This document shows positions 1 through 6,787 of a DNA stretch of 9,784 bases, piece after piece (within the stretch, counting starts at the first letter, position 1; every line of letters starts with the position of its first letter). The DNA is from Clostridia bacterium. Its GTDB lineage: Bacteria > Bacillota_E > SLMV01 > PUMD01. The translations under genes and the position numbers were made by a program. The notes below the pieces were generated by a model. It was not told the origin of the DNA, did no database searches, and saw only the letters and a program-made list of their open reading frames with translations. Location of the stretch: NCBI GenBank assembly GCA_003563755.1, contig PWUB01000194.1, positions 1-9,784 of the forward strand. Direction: 5' to 3'.

Positions 1-442
1 CGGCGAGCCCGTCAGAACCCACGACCCGCACCAGGTCATCGTCGATCTCTATGGGCACCTCCAGGATCCGTGAATACCGCTCTGCGGCCGCGTGAGAGAT
101 GTTACAGTGAATTGATTCCGGGGTGTATACGTAAGCAGGGAGCCCGTCCGCGGCCGCGGAGTTCAGGATCTCCCTGCACAGCTCCGGGTCAAGGTTCAGC
201 TCGCGTAAAACCGCGCCGTCTGCGTCCCTGACCACCGACCCGCTGTTGGCGATGACGGGTCCGGTGATACCGAGTCGTCGGGCGAACAGTCGCGCCGAGG
301 AGTAGGGTCGCCCCGTGGCCAGCACCACCACGACCTCTCTGCACACCGCGGTTTGGATCACTTCCCTGGCGCGCCTCCCCACTTTCCTGTCAGGTCCTAA
401 CACCGTATCATCGAGATCCAGGGCCAGAAGTCTGTATCTCAT
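1..442 (-). CDS. HAD-superfamily (Cof-like) hydrolase, 3' end outside window
   Basis: The N-terminal 147 residues are visible; the rest lies beyond base 1. The protein opens with MRYRLLALDLDDT. This holds HAD motif I, DxDxT, at residues 9-13, with the nucleophile Asp9 and acid/base Asp11. A motif II-like ATGR follows at 42-45. The spacing and the later segments resemble the Cof/YidA group, cytosolic phosphatases that usually act on sugar phosphates or nucleotides; the substrate cannot be told. The start is uncertain. ATG at 442 lies 14 nt after a GAGG, whereas the in-frame TTG at 448 lies 8 nt after it and would add two residues (MRMRYRLL). TTG starts are common here, so 448 is a real alternative. 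The gene follows the MFS gene by 25 nt and probably shares its transcript. Confidence 0.85.
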   Translation of the reverse strand, partial: MRYRLLALDLDDTVLGPDRKVGRRAREVIQTAVCREVVVVLATGRPYSSARLFARRLGITGPVIANSGSVVRDADGAVLRELNLDPELCREILNSAAADGLPAYVYTPESIHCNISHAAAERYSRILEVPIEIDDDLVRVVGSDGLA

Positions 443-467
443 CCGCAAGGTCACATCCTCATCCGTA

Positions 468-1643
468 TCAACCCGCCGCCTGGGCGGGGCGCTTTAGAGT
501 ACTGCTGTAGATGACGCAGACCAGGGTCACGGCTGCTCCCATGATGAAAGTAGCGTGATACCCGAGGCTGTGCCACAGCATGCCGCCGACCACGGGAATT
601 ATGAGGCCGAGAATATGATTTATTGTGCTTCCCATGGCCAGGCTCGGGGCGATGTCCGCAGTGTCGGCGATCTGGTCAAGGTGCACACTGATCGCAGTCT
701 CCAGGCCGGCAACCAGGGCATCAAGACAGTACGCTATGTAGAGCAGGTACAGCACAGGAACGAAGGCATAGACAAGGGCGGTGCCCGTGGCCACGCTGTA
801 TCCGGCGATAAGGGTCCCGCGCGGTCCCCAGGCATCGACGAGACGTCCGATCATCGGACGCACGTATATGGCCAGGCCGTTGCTGACCGCCATGAGGATC
901 GCGACCGTCTGCACGCTGATCCCGTACTCGTGCACCATCAGGAACACGGCGAAGGTGTTGAAGACGTGCCGCTGCGACGCGGTGAGTAGGCGCAGTACGT
1001 AGAAGGACATGTAGTTCCGCCGGAACACGAAGGTGGGAACACGCACCTCATTTCTACCTTCCCTCTTGCCCTGAAGCAGCATCAAGACGCCGGCGATGAG
1101 GGCCATCACGGCTGCGATCCAGAAGATTATGCGGTAGTAGGTCACATCCGTGAACCATTCAGCGAGCAGGTAGACGGTGCCTATGGCTACCAGGGACGCG
1201 GCGGCCTGCGCTCCCGAAAACTGTCCCATGCGGAGGCCCTTTTCCCCCTTGGCGCTCAGGGACAGAATCATGGCCCCCTGCATCGGATACAGCATGTGAA
1301 AGCCGATGGACAGGACGATGGTAGCACCGAGCAGCTGCAGGAAGGTGGCGGAGAACGAATGCAACGCCAGCCCCATAGCTATGAAGATGCCGCAGATACC
1401 CACCACGGAGGATTGACTGAGAAAGGATACCGCTCCGATGAGCACCACCGTGAGCAGCCCCGGCACCTCTCTGATCGACTGCACGAACCCCAACTGGGCG
1501 GGACTGACCCCGATGATATCGTTTGCGAAGTTGTTAAAAGCTGTTCGCTGCATACCCAGAGCAAGCTGCATCAAGAAAATCGAGATGAAAAGAACGATCA
1601 TCAGCCTGCTCCAGTTTGAAAAGAACCCGTCTCTCCCCTTCAT
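468..1643 (-). CDS. Major facilitator superfamily transporter
   Basis: A 391-residue integral membrane protein with about 12 hydrophobic segments in two halves, separated by a charged cytoplasmic loop near residues 191-212. The best family mark is GRLVDAWGPRGTL at 266-278, matching MFS motif A (GxLaDrxGrrxxl). Here it falls between helices of the second half, with RP just ahead of it. The length is normal for a 12-helix MFS carrier. Nothing visible identifies the substrate or direction; drug or metabolite efflux is possible but unproven. The ATG at 1643 has a weak purine-rich leader (GGAAGTGG, 4 nt away). It follows the QueT-type gene by 22 nt and precedes the HAD gene by 25 nt, so it looks co-transcribed with both. 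An overlapping upstream ATG is out of frame and soon meets a stop. Confidence 0.85.
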   Translation of the reverse strand: MKGRDGFFSNWSRLMIVLFISIFLMQLALGMQRTAFNNFANDIIGVSPAQLGFVQSIREVPGLLTVVLIGAVSFLSQSSVVGICGIFIAMGLALHSFSATFLQLLGATIVLSIGFHMLYPMQGAMILSLSAKGEKGLRMGQFSGAQAAASLVAIGTVYLLAEWFTDVTYYRIIFWIAAVMALIAGVLMLLQGKREGRNEVRVPTFVFRRNYMSFYVLRLLTASQRHVFNTFAVFLMVHEYGISVQTVAILMAVSNGLAIYVRPMIGRLVDAWGPRGTLIAGYSVATGTALVYAFVPVLYLLYIAYCLDALVAGLETAISVHLDQIADTADIAPSLAMGSTINHILGLIIPVVGGMLWHSLGYHATFIMGAAVTLVCVIYSSTLKRPAQAAG

Positions 1644-1665
1644 CTATCCACTTCCATCCTCGCTT

Positions 1666-2169
1666 CTAGTAATGCCGGCGAAGACCCAGGGTCTCCCGGG
1701 TGCGGACCAGGGTGATCGCCAGCAGTCCGCCCAGGCCCCCGACGGCGACGGCCTGTCCGAACACTATCTGCCCCACCAGGGCCCAGTACGGTATCCCCGA
1801 TATGTACGTCAGATAGGCACTGACTCCGAAGGCGTTGAGGAGCACCGGGGGCAGCATACCGAAATGTATCCGGGAGGCTCGATATGTCAGGTAGGCGGCC
1901 GCCAGGGTTATGGTGCTGCCGCCGACGATGTCATAGACACCCATACCCCCCAGGAAATTGGCGAGGAAGCATCCCACGAAGAGCCCGGGTACGGCAGCAG
2001 CCTCGAAGAAGGGTAGGACCGCCAGGGCCTCGGCAACCCTGATCTGTCCCGGGCCGAAGCTGATGGGACGGAAGAAATACACCAGGATGACATAAAGCGC
2101 CGCTATGATACCGGCCCGTGCAATGTAAGCGACTCGGTACTGACCGTCATTACTGCCCCTGCGTGCCAA
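1666..2169 (-). CDS. queT: QueT-family ECF transporter substrate-binding (S) component
   Basis: A 167-residue, very hydrophobic protein with about five membrane segments. The marks of the QueT family are GQIRVAEALAVLPFF at 41-55, AVPGLFVGCFLANFLGG at 59-75 and the following YDIVGGS segment. QueT proteins are the membrane S components of energy-coupling-factor transporters assigned to uptake of a queuosine precursor such as preQ1. They work with shared EcfA/EcfA'/EcfT subunits, which are not in this window. The start is TTG at 2169, only 3 nt after the stop of the preceding small gene. Its Shine-Dalgarno is weak (GAGG, 11 nt upstream), so translation may depend on reinitiation. No in-frame ATG lies ahead of the first helix. 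There is no room for a preQ1 riboswitch directly upstream. The family call is firm; the exact vitamin or base carried is inferred. Confidence 0.85.
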   Translation of the reverse strand: MARRGSNDGQYRVAYIARAGIIAALYVILVYFFRPISFGPGQIRVAEALAVLPFFEAAAVPGLFVGCFLANFLGGMGVYDIVGGSTITLAAAYLTYRASRIHFGMLPPVLLNAFGVSAYLTYISGIPYWALVGQIVFGQAVAVGGLGGLLAITLVRTRETLGLRRHY

Positions 2170-2172
2170 TGC

Positions 2173-2466
2173 TTACGTCGCCTCTTCTCCGCACCGCCGC
2201 CGTGCCCCTGAGGCCCGATCCGTCAGCTGAGGCGTCGCCTCGCGGGCGGACTGCACCCACGGGTCATCCTCGTCGAAGCTGGACCGGACCTTCGGCTGCT
2301 CGGGCCGTGACCGAGGTCTCTGCCTTCGACTCGTGCTTGTCCTTCGCAATCTCGTGATGTACTGGCTGCTCGTGGGCACCGTTATGAGGCAGTAGATGAA
2401 GAAGCCGGCCATGAAGAATACGTATATCCGAAGAATCAACAATATCAGAGAACCCAGAATCATCAC
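2173..2466 (-). CDS. Small single-pass membrane protein of unknown function
   Basis: A 97-residue protein that I do not recognise. Residues 2-30 form one strongly hydrophobic helix (ILGSLILLILRIYVFF and onward), probably a membrane anchor. The remainder is soluble: an Arg-rich stretch at about 40-56, an acidic FDEDDPW patch near 65-70 and a polar Arg-rich end. The first codon is GTG at 2466, directly followed by ATG at 2463; either could start translation, and the GGTGAGG leader sits very close to both. The gene lies 30 nt after spoIIIE and its stop is 3 nt before the queT TTG, so it is embedded in the operon. Tight packing and a clean N-terminal helix argue that it is real; the low-complexity C-terminus gives no clue to function. 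Confidence 0.65.
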   Translation of the reverse strand: MMILGSLILLILRIYVFFMAGFFIYCLITVPTSSQYITRLRRTSTSRRQRPRSRPEQPKVRSSFDEDDPWVQSAREATPQLTDRASGARRRCGEEAT

Positions 2467-2496
2467 CTCACCAGGACCTGGTATCCGACAACGATC

Positions 2497-4797
2497 TCAG
2501 TGTCTGTCTGCATCAACAGGGGTGCTGTGATCCTCACCCTGCCGCTCCTTCTGTTGCTCATACATCGCCCTGCTGATCAGGACTTCCCTCGGCTTGGGGC
2601 CCTGATGGGGGCCCACAACCCCGAGGTTCTCCATTATATCCATCAAGCGTCCCGCTCTGGTGTATCCAACCCTCAGCTTCCGCTGGAGCATGGACACCGA
2701 TGCCTCGCCGTGCTCGAGGACCACCTCGACGGCCTCGTCCAGCTTGGAGTCGCCGCCCGCCTCCTCATCACGACTCTCGCTCTCAGCCTTCTCCGCCGCC
2801 ACGACAACATCCTCCAAGTAGTCCGGTGACCCCTGATCCTTGACCCAATCCAGGAGCACGCCGAGATCCTCGTCGGATAGGTAGCTGCCCTGGGCGCGGA
2901 TCAGCTTGTCGCGTCCGATCGGTGAAAACAGCATGTCCCCACTGCCGACCAGCTTCTCAGCTCCTCCCGTGTCCAGGATGGTCCTGGAGTCTGCGCCCGC
3001 GGAAACAGCGAAGGCGAGGCGGGAAGGAATATTGGCCTTGATCACCCCCGTGATAACGTCCACCGAGGGACGCTGGGTGGCCACCACCAGGTGTATGCCG
3101 GCGGCCCTCGCCATCTGTGCCAGTCTCTGGATGGCATCCTCCACGTCAACCCGTGCCACCGCCATCATGTCCGCCAGTTCGTCTATGATGACCACTATGC
3201 GGGGCATGTGCTGTCCACCCTCGCGCAGCATCTTCGCTTTGTACCCTGCGAGATCGCGTACGCCCCGCCCGGCGAACTCCTCGTACCTGCGTTCCATCTC
3301 CTTAACGGCCCAGTGCAGGCAGCCTGCAGCCTTCCGTGGATCGGTGACCACCGGCGACAGGAGGTGAGGCACATCATTGTACGCCATGAGCTCCACCACC
3401 TTGGGATCTATGAGCAAGAAGCGCACTTCATCCGGCCGCGCCTTGAAGAGAATGCTGGCGATCAGGCACCTGATACATATACTCTTGCCCGAGCCCGTGG
3501 AGCCGGCTATGAGGAGATGGAGCATGTCCGCGAGTCGCACCACAAGGGGTTTGCCCGTTATGTCCGCTCCCAGGGCCAGGGTCAGCCTGTCCCTGGACCC
3601 CCGGAACTCCTTGCTCTCGAGAATCTCTCGCAGGGAAACGGGTGAGACTTCCCGGTTGGGTACCTCTATGCCCACGGCGGACTTGCCGGGAACGGGTGCG
3701 ACTATCCTTACACCCGACGTGGCAAGGGAGAGTGCCAGGTCGTCCGAGAGGCTGGATATCTGGCTGACCTTTACTCCCGGACCGGGATGCACGTCGAAGC
3801 GGGTGATCGTCGGTCCGTGGCTGATCTCGGTGACCGTGACCTCGACCCCGAAGGATCTCAGGGTGGATTCGAGGAGTTCCGCCTTGCGGTTGAGCTCTCC
3901 CCTCGCACGGCCCCTGAGGCCCGGTCGTCTCCCGGGGGGGCTCAGTATATCGGGCTTCGGAAGGGAGTAGAGAGCATTCATGTCCATCCTGACTTGCTCG
4001 ACCTCCGAGGGCGACGTCGGTTGTTTTCGGTCTTCGGCGGCACTCTCCCGGGGCTTACCTTCTTCTTCTTCCCTTTTCTTGCCGGGAAAGGGCAGGACCC
4101 GGCCTCCGGTGGCGGCACCTGCAGCCGCATCTTCCTCGGGATAAGAGTGGATCCTCACATCCCCCGAACCCATGGGAGGCTCCGCGGCCTGCTCCTGGGG
4201 CTCCTCTCTGCCCGTCCGAGGCTCGGTGACGAAGTCCACCACATCGGCCCAGAAAGCACCGAGGGATTGCACCAGGAAGCCCAGCCCTTTCTTCACTATG
4301 TCCAGCATCGGCACGTTAACCATCAGGACGACCGACACGATCGCACCCGCGCCGAGCACCAGGTACGTTCCCACACTACCGACAGCAGAATAGAGTATCC
4401 AGGTCATGACCCCGCCCACGTACCCACCGCCGTCGGCGACCACCCCCGGGGTGAGAGCGTCCTCGATGGGTAGAGCCAGGTGATACACACCGGACAGGAT
4501 CACGCTCCCGAGAAAGATCCCCCAGAGCCTGGGCGTCAGATCATCGGACTCGAAAGAAAAGAGTGCCATCAGGCCGCCCGCGATGACCACCAGGGGTATC
4601 GTCCAGGCTGCCCTGCCTATGCTCCAGGTAAGAAGGCTTCGGAATATCATCCCCACGTATCCCATGCCCTCATGGTAGAGGCTGAGTAAGAGAATGGCTC
4701 CAAAAACGAGGGTGATGACACCTGCGATTTCCGATCGCACCGAACTGTTTAGAGTCGACCCACTCTTCTTTGACCCCTGCTTCTTCTTGCGGCCCAC
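2497..4797 (-). CDS. spoIIIE: DNA translocase SpoIIIE/FtsK
   Basis: A 766-residue, septum-located ATP-driven DNA pump that clears or packages chromosome through the division or sporulation septum. A Lys-rich start is followed by four or five hydrophobic segments between residues 22 and 165. A polar, charged linker runs from about 190 to 275. The FtsK alpha/beta motor follows, with SHGPTITRFDV near 326, Walker A GSTGSGKS at 432-439 and Walker B VVIIDE at 535-540. The C-terminal winged-helix gamma domain, which reads DNA orientation, is at about 686-740 (LQRKLRVGYTRAGRLMDIMENLGVVGP). Size matches Bacillus SpoIIIE (787). I chose GTG at 4797: an upstream TTG at 4812 would overlap the GGAGGTG ribosome site (4804-4810), which is ideally placed for 4797. 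It follows uppP by 43 nt. The name SpoIIIE rather than FtsK is inferred from the tepA/ylzJ neighbourhood. Confidence 0.95.
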   Translation of the reverse strand: MGRKKKQGSKKSGSTLNSSVRSEIAGVITLVFGAILLLSLYHEGMGYVGMIFRSLLTWSIGRAAWTIPLVVIAGGLMALFSFESDDLTPRLWGIFLGSVILSGVYHLALPIEDALTPGVVADGGGYVGGVMTWILYSAVGSVGTYLVLGAGAIVSVVLMVNVPMLDIVKKGLGFLVQSLGAFWADVVDFVTEPRTGREEPQEQAAEPPMGSGDVRIHSYPEEDAAAGAATGGRVLPFPGKKREEEEGKPRESAAEDRKQPTSPSEVEQVRMDMNALYSLPKPDILSPPGRRPGLRGRARGELNRKAELLESTLRSFGVEVTVTEISHGPTITRFDVHPGPGVKVSQISSLSDDLALSLATSGVRIVAPVPGKSAVGIEVPNREVSPVSLREILESKEFRGSRDRLTLALGADITGKPLVVRLADMLHLLIAGSTGSGKSICIRCLIASILFKARPDEVRFLLIDPKVVELMAYNDVPHLLSPVVTDPRKAAGCLHWAVKEMERRYEEFAGRGVRDLAGYKAKMLREGGQHMPRIVVIIDELADMMAVARVDVEDAIQRLAQMARAAGIHLVVATQRPSVDVITGVIKANIPSRLAFAVSAGADSRTILDTGGAEKLVGSGDMLFSPIGRDKLIRAQGSYLSDEDLGVLLDWVKDQGSPDYLEDVVVAAEKAESESRDEEAGGDSKLDEAVEVVLEHGEASVSMLQRKLRVGYTRAGRLMDIMENLGVVGPHQGPKPREVLISRAMYEQQKERQGEDHSTPVDADRH

Positions 4798-4803
4798 CCG
4801 GAA

Positions 4804-4810
4804 CACCTCC
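4804..4810 (-). promoter_or_regulatory. Ribosome-binding site of spoIIIE
   Basis: GGAGGTG followed by 6 nt and the GTG at 4797. This site decides the start: the longest open frame begins at a TTG (4812) whose last base is part of this Shine-Dalgarno, so the longer version is almost certainly wrong. Confidence 0.8.
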
Positions 4811-4840
4811 AACCCTATTTACTTCGAGACTGAAGGTCAA

Positions 4841-5674
4841 TCATCCTGCGCCCAGGCCCAGCCACACCAACACGAACAGCCCCATGGCCCATACGTACCA
4901 TGAGAAGCGGTACAGGTGTCCGCGCCGGACCTGGCGGATCAGATACCGCAGGGCGAAGTATCCGGCCACGGCCGCAACGACCGTGGCGGCTGCAACATCC
5001 TGCCAGAAGCCTGCCTCCGCCATCCTGGGCAGGGCTTCGGGAATGTCCAGCAGGGCGGCCCCTCCGATGGCAGGAACGCTCAACAGAAAGGAATAGCGGG
5101 CCGCCTCCTGGCGGGACAGTCCGGTGAAGAGGCCCGCGGTTATGGTGCTACCGGAACGAGATATGCCGGGTATGGTGGCTAGGGCCTGGAACAGACCAAC
5201 GATGATGGTGGCGCCCACGGAGGGCAGTTTTCCGGAGGGTTTCAAACGGCGCGTACTCCACAGGAGCACCCCCGTGAACAGCCACGCAAGACCTACTATC
5301 CTGAGGTCGCCGAAAAACCCCCGTATGGCCGCACCGAAGGGCAGTGCCAGACCCGCGGTGATCACGCTGGCGGCGATGATGCTGCATCCGAGGTAAAAGC
5401 GGGGGTCCCTGATCGCGTCCCGCAGGCGGCTCCTGCCCCGCAGGAGCATCCATCCCGTCCTCAGCAGGGCAGCGGTGATCTTCAATATGTCCCGCCAGTA
5501 GATGACCAGCACCGCCACCAGGGTTCCGAGGTGAACCGCTATCTCCATGGTTATGCCCTCATACTGCAGCCCGAGAATTCGTTGAAAGAATACCAGGTGC
5601 CCGGAGCTGCTGACGGGGATGAACTCGGTGATCCCCTGTACAGCCCCGAGAATAATCAGGCGAATCCAGTGCAA
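4841..5674 (-). CDS. uppP: Undecaprenyl-diphosphatase UppP (BacA family)
   Basis: A 277-residue polytopic membrane enzyme that removes a phosphate from undecaprenyl pyrophosphate, returning the lipid carrier for peptidoglycan and other wall polymers. It also gives bacitracin tolerance in known members. Both family signatures are intact: AVQGITEFIPVSSSGHL at 11-27, with Glu17 and the Ser/His residues of the active site, and IPGISRSGSTI at 168-178 with Arg173. About eight hydrophobic segments and the length are typical. The start is TTG at 5674, 5 nt after a very strong GGAGGAGGT (5680-5688). An ATG between them is out of frame and soon hits a stop. It starts 21 nt after the ylzJ-like gene and ends 43 nt before spoIIIE, so it sits inside the tepA-spoIIIE operon, where Bacillus has no such gene. 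Confidence 0.95.
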   Translation of the reverse strand: MHWIRLIILGAVQGITEFIPVSSSGHLVFFQRILGLQYEGITMEIAVHLGTLVAVLVIYWRDILKITAALLRTGWMLLRGRSRLRDAIRDPRFYLGCSIIAASVITAGLALPFGAAIRGFFGDLRIVGLAWLFTGVLLWSTRRLKPSGKLPSVGATIIVGLFQALATIPGISRSGSTITAGLFTGLSRQEAARYSFLLSVPAIGGAALLDIPEALPRMAEAGFWQDVAAATVVAAVAGYFALRYLIRQVRRGHLYRFSWYVWAMGLFVLVWLGLGAG

Positions 5675-5695
5675 GGCATACCTCCTCCGCGTTTC

Positions 5696-5899
5696 TCAGA
5701 GCGTCTGGCCCGGCTGCCACTTTGGATTGAGGTAATCCATCGGATCGGAGGATATCAGGCGTTCGATGCGCCTCTTACCGTCGGGCTGCAGGGATACCAT
5801 GAACACGCGCTCTCCCTGGGTCACCTCCGCCCACGACGACGGTGACGTCTCGCCGGTGGCGAAGATAATCTCACCGGGATATATACTCCAGATAAGCAT
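5696..5899 (-). CDS. ylzJ: YlzJ-like protein
   Basis: A 67-residue soluble protein beginning [14 protein letters not shown]. The opening pattern (aromatic, Ile/Met, Pro, Glu, Ile/Val, Phe), the small size and the place between tepA and spoIIIE fit the YlzJ-like family of spore formers, for which no biochemical role is established. The rest holds a short beta-rich stretch (ERVFMVSLQPDGKRRIERLIS) and a polar C-terminus ending in DPMDYLNPKWQPGQTL. The ATG at 5899 shares one base with the tepA stop (TGATG), and a GGGAG ribosome site sits 7 nt upstream within tepA, so translation is probably coupled to TepA. The uppP start follows after 21 nt. Recognition rests as much on context as on sequence. 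Confidence 0.75.
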   Translation of the reverse strand: MLIWSIYPGEIIFATGETSPSSWAEVTQGERVFMVSLQPDGKRRIERLISSDPMDYLNPKWQPGQTL

Positions 5900-6714
5900 C
5901 AGGCATCTCCCTTCTCGGGCGAGTCGTCATCATGCGGGCCATTTCGCTCCTCTATCCGATCCTTCAAGTAGGAGATCGCCATTCCCATGCCGCCAACCTG
6001 GTCGATGATGCGCTCCTCCACGGCATCACTACCAACGAGGACTGTGCCGATGTCCCGGGCGAGCTCGCCCGTACGGAACATCAACCGCCGATATGCACTC
6101 TCCTGGATCCCCGAATGGTTCACCACGAAACGCACAACCCTGTCCTGCATTTTGTCCAGGTATTCGTATGTCTGCGGCACCCCCAGCACCAATCCTGAAA
6201 GACGTATCGGGTGGATCGTCATGGTGGCGCTCTCCGTTATGTATGAGCGGTCCGCAGCCACGGCTATTGGGATCCCGATGCTGTGGCCTCCACCCAAAAC
6301 CACGGATACCTTGGGTTTGGTGACGCCCGAGATGATCTCTGCTATTGCCAGGCCCGCCTCCACATCACCGCCGACTGTGTTCAGCAGGATCAAGAGGCCC
6401 TTGGTCTCGGGATTCTGCTCCACGGCCACCAGCTGGGGAATCACGTGCTCGTACTTGGTGGTCTTGTTCTGTGACGGCAGAATCAGATGTCCCTCGATCT
6501 GCCCGATGATGCTCAGGCAGTGGATAGTGCTGGGGACCGACGGAACCTCCGGAGTTCCCAGCGCCTTTATGGTCTGCACCTGATCCTGCTCGGCCTCGGC
6601 GGGCTGGGGCTGCGCAGGTTGAGGCTGGTCTGGTTCCACGCTGTCCCTTGCACCGGCTCGCCTCGGTAGTTCGGTGACTTCATCGCCCTGGGTCCAGTTG
6701 TATCCCTGATGCAA
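5899..6714 (-). CDS. tepA: TepA, ClpP-family serine protease linked to membrane and spore proteins
   Basis: A 271-residue member of the ClpP/crotonase-fold peptidases. In Bacillus TepA has been called a translocation-enhancing protein and is linked to spore protein degradation. Residues 1-60 are a poorly conserved polar extension with a Pro/Gln-rich run (about 28-38). The protease fold follows. The nucleophile is probably Ser145 in GGGHSIG (141-147) and the base His168 in TIHPIR; the acid may be Asp221, by rough alignment. [15 protein letters not shown] at 112-126 matches the oxyanion-side loop of ClpP. No signal peptide or clear membrane span is seen. The start is TTG at 6714, 6 nt after AGGTGA (6721-6726); no better start lies nearby. 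It lies 71 nt after the RNase J gene, a gap that holds a possible promoter. Confidence 0.92.
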   Translation of the reverse strand: MHQGYNWTQGDEVTELPRRAGARDSVEPDQPQPAQPQPAEAEQDQVQTIKALGTPEVPSVPSTIHCLSIIGQIEGHLILPSQNKTTKYEHVIPQLVAVEQNPETKGLLILLNTVGGDVEAGLAIAEIISGVTKPKVSVVLGGGHSIGIPIAVAADRSYITESATMTIHPIRLSGLVLGVPQTYEYLDKMQDRVVRFVVNHSGIQESAYRRLMFRTGELARDIGTVLVGSDAVEERIIDQVGGMGMAISYLKDRIEERNGPHDDDSPEKGDA

Positions 6715-6753
6715 TCGCTTTCACCTGCCAGCTGAGTGTTGGATGTCTTACTT

Positions 6754-6762
6754 AGTATAGCA
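6754..6762 (-). promoter_or_regulatory. Possible extended -10 promoter of tepA
   Basis: On the minus strand the gap between the RNase J gene and tepA holds TGCTATACT, an extended -10 box (TGn then TATACT, five of six bases like TATAAT). No good -35 box lies 17 nt upstream, which is acceptable for extended -10 promoters. Initiation near 6747 would leave a leader of about 33 nt containing the AGGTGA site. This would let the tepA-spoIIIE part be expressed apart from RNase J. It is a pattern match only. Confidence 0.4.
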
Positions 6763-6775
6763 GCCCCCCCAGGGG

Positions 6776-6787
6776 AGCATGCATGCT
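6776..6787. repeat. Perfect 12-bp palindrome AGCATGCATGCT at the RNase J gene stop
   Basis: The sequence reads the same on both strands and overlaps two bases of the TAG stop of the RNase J gene (6786-6788). It is followed, on the minus strand, by a C run and then a G run (6775-6764). It has no loop, so it is a poor RNA hairpin; a protein-binding site or chance are both possible. Confidence 0.5.

Noticed and set aside
2470..2482. Inverted repeat ACCAGG-A-CCTGGT in the gap between spoIIIE and the small membrane-protein gene
   Set aside because: The single central base allows no real RNA hairpin. A short palindrome can arise by chance, and there is no promoter beside it that would make it an operator.
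2467..2496. Search for a preQ1 riboswitch ahead of the small gene and queT
   Set aside because: The gap is only 30 nt and shows no pseudoknot-like arrangement of C-rich and A-rich elements.
3787..4473. Plus-strand open frames opposite spoIIIE
   Set aside because: These are antisense shadows of a gene with every FtsK motif intact. Their products are Arg/Pro/His-rich and resemble no family.
5909..5916. GAGAAGGG on the minus strand, identical to the Bacillus SpoIIIE recognition sequence
   Set aside because: I found only one copy in the window. It is explained by coding sequence at the tepA end and overlaps the ylzJ ribosome site. Genome-wide skew would be needed to call it functional.
6763..6778. 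C-run/G-run element after the RNase J gene considered as a terminator
   Set aside because: The complementary runs are adjacent, leaving almost no loop, and no T tract follows on the minus strand.
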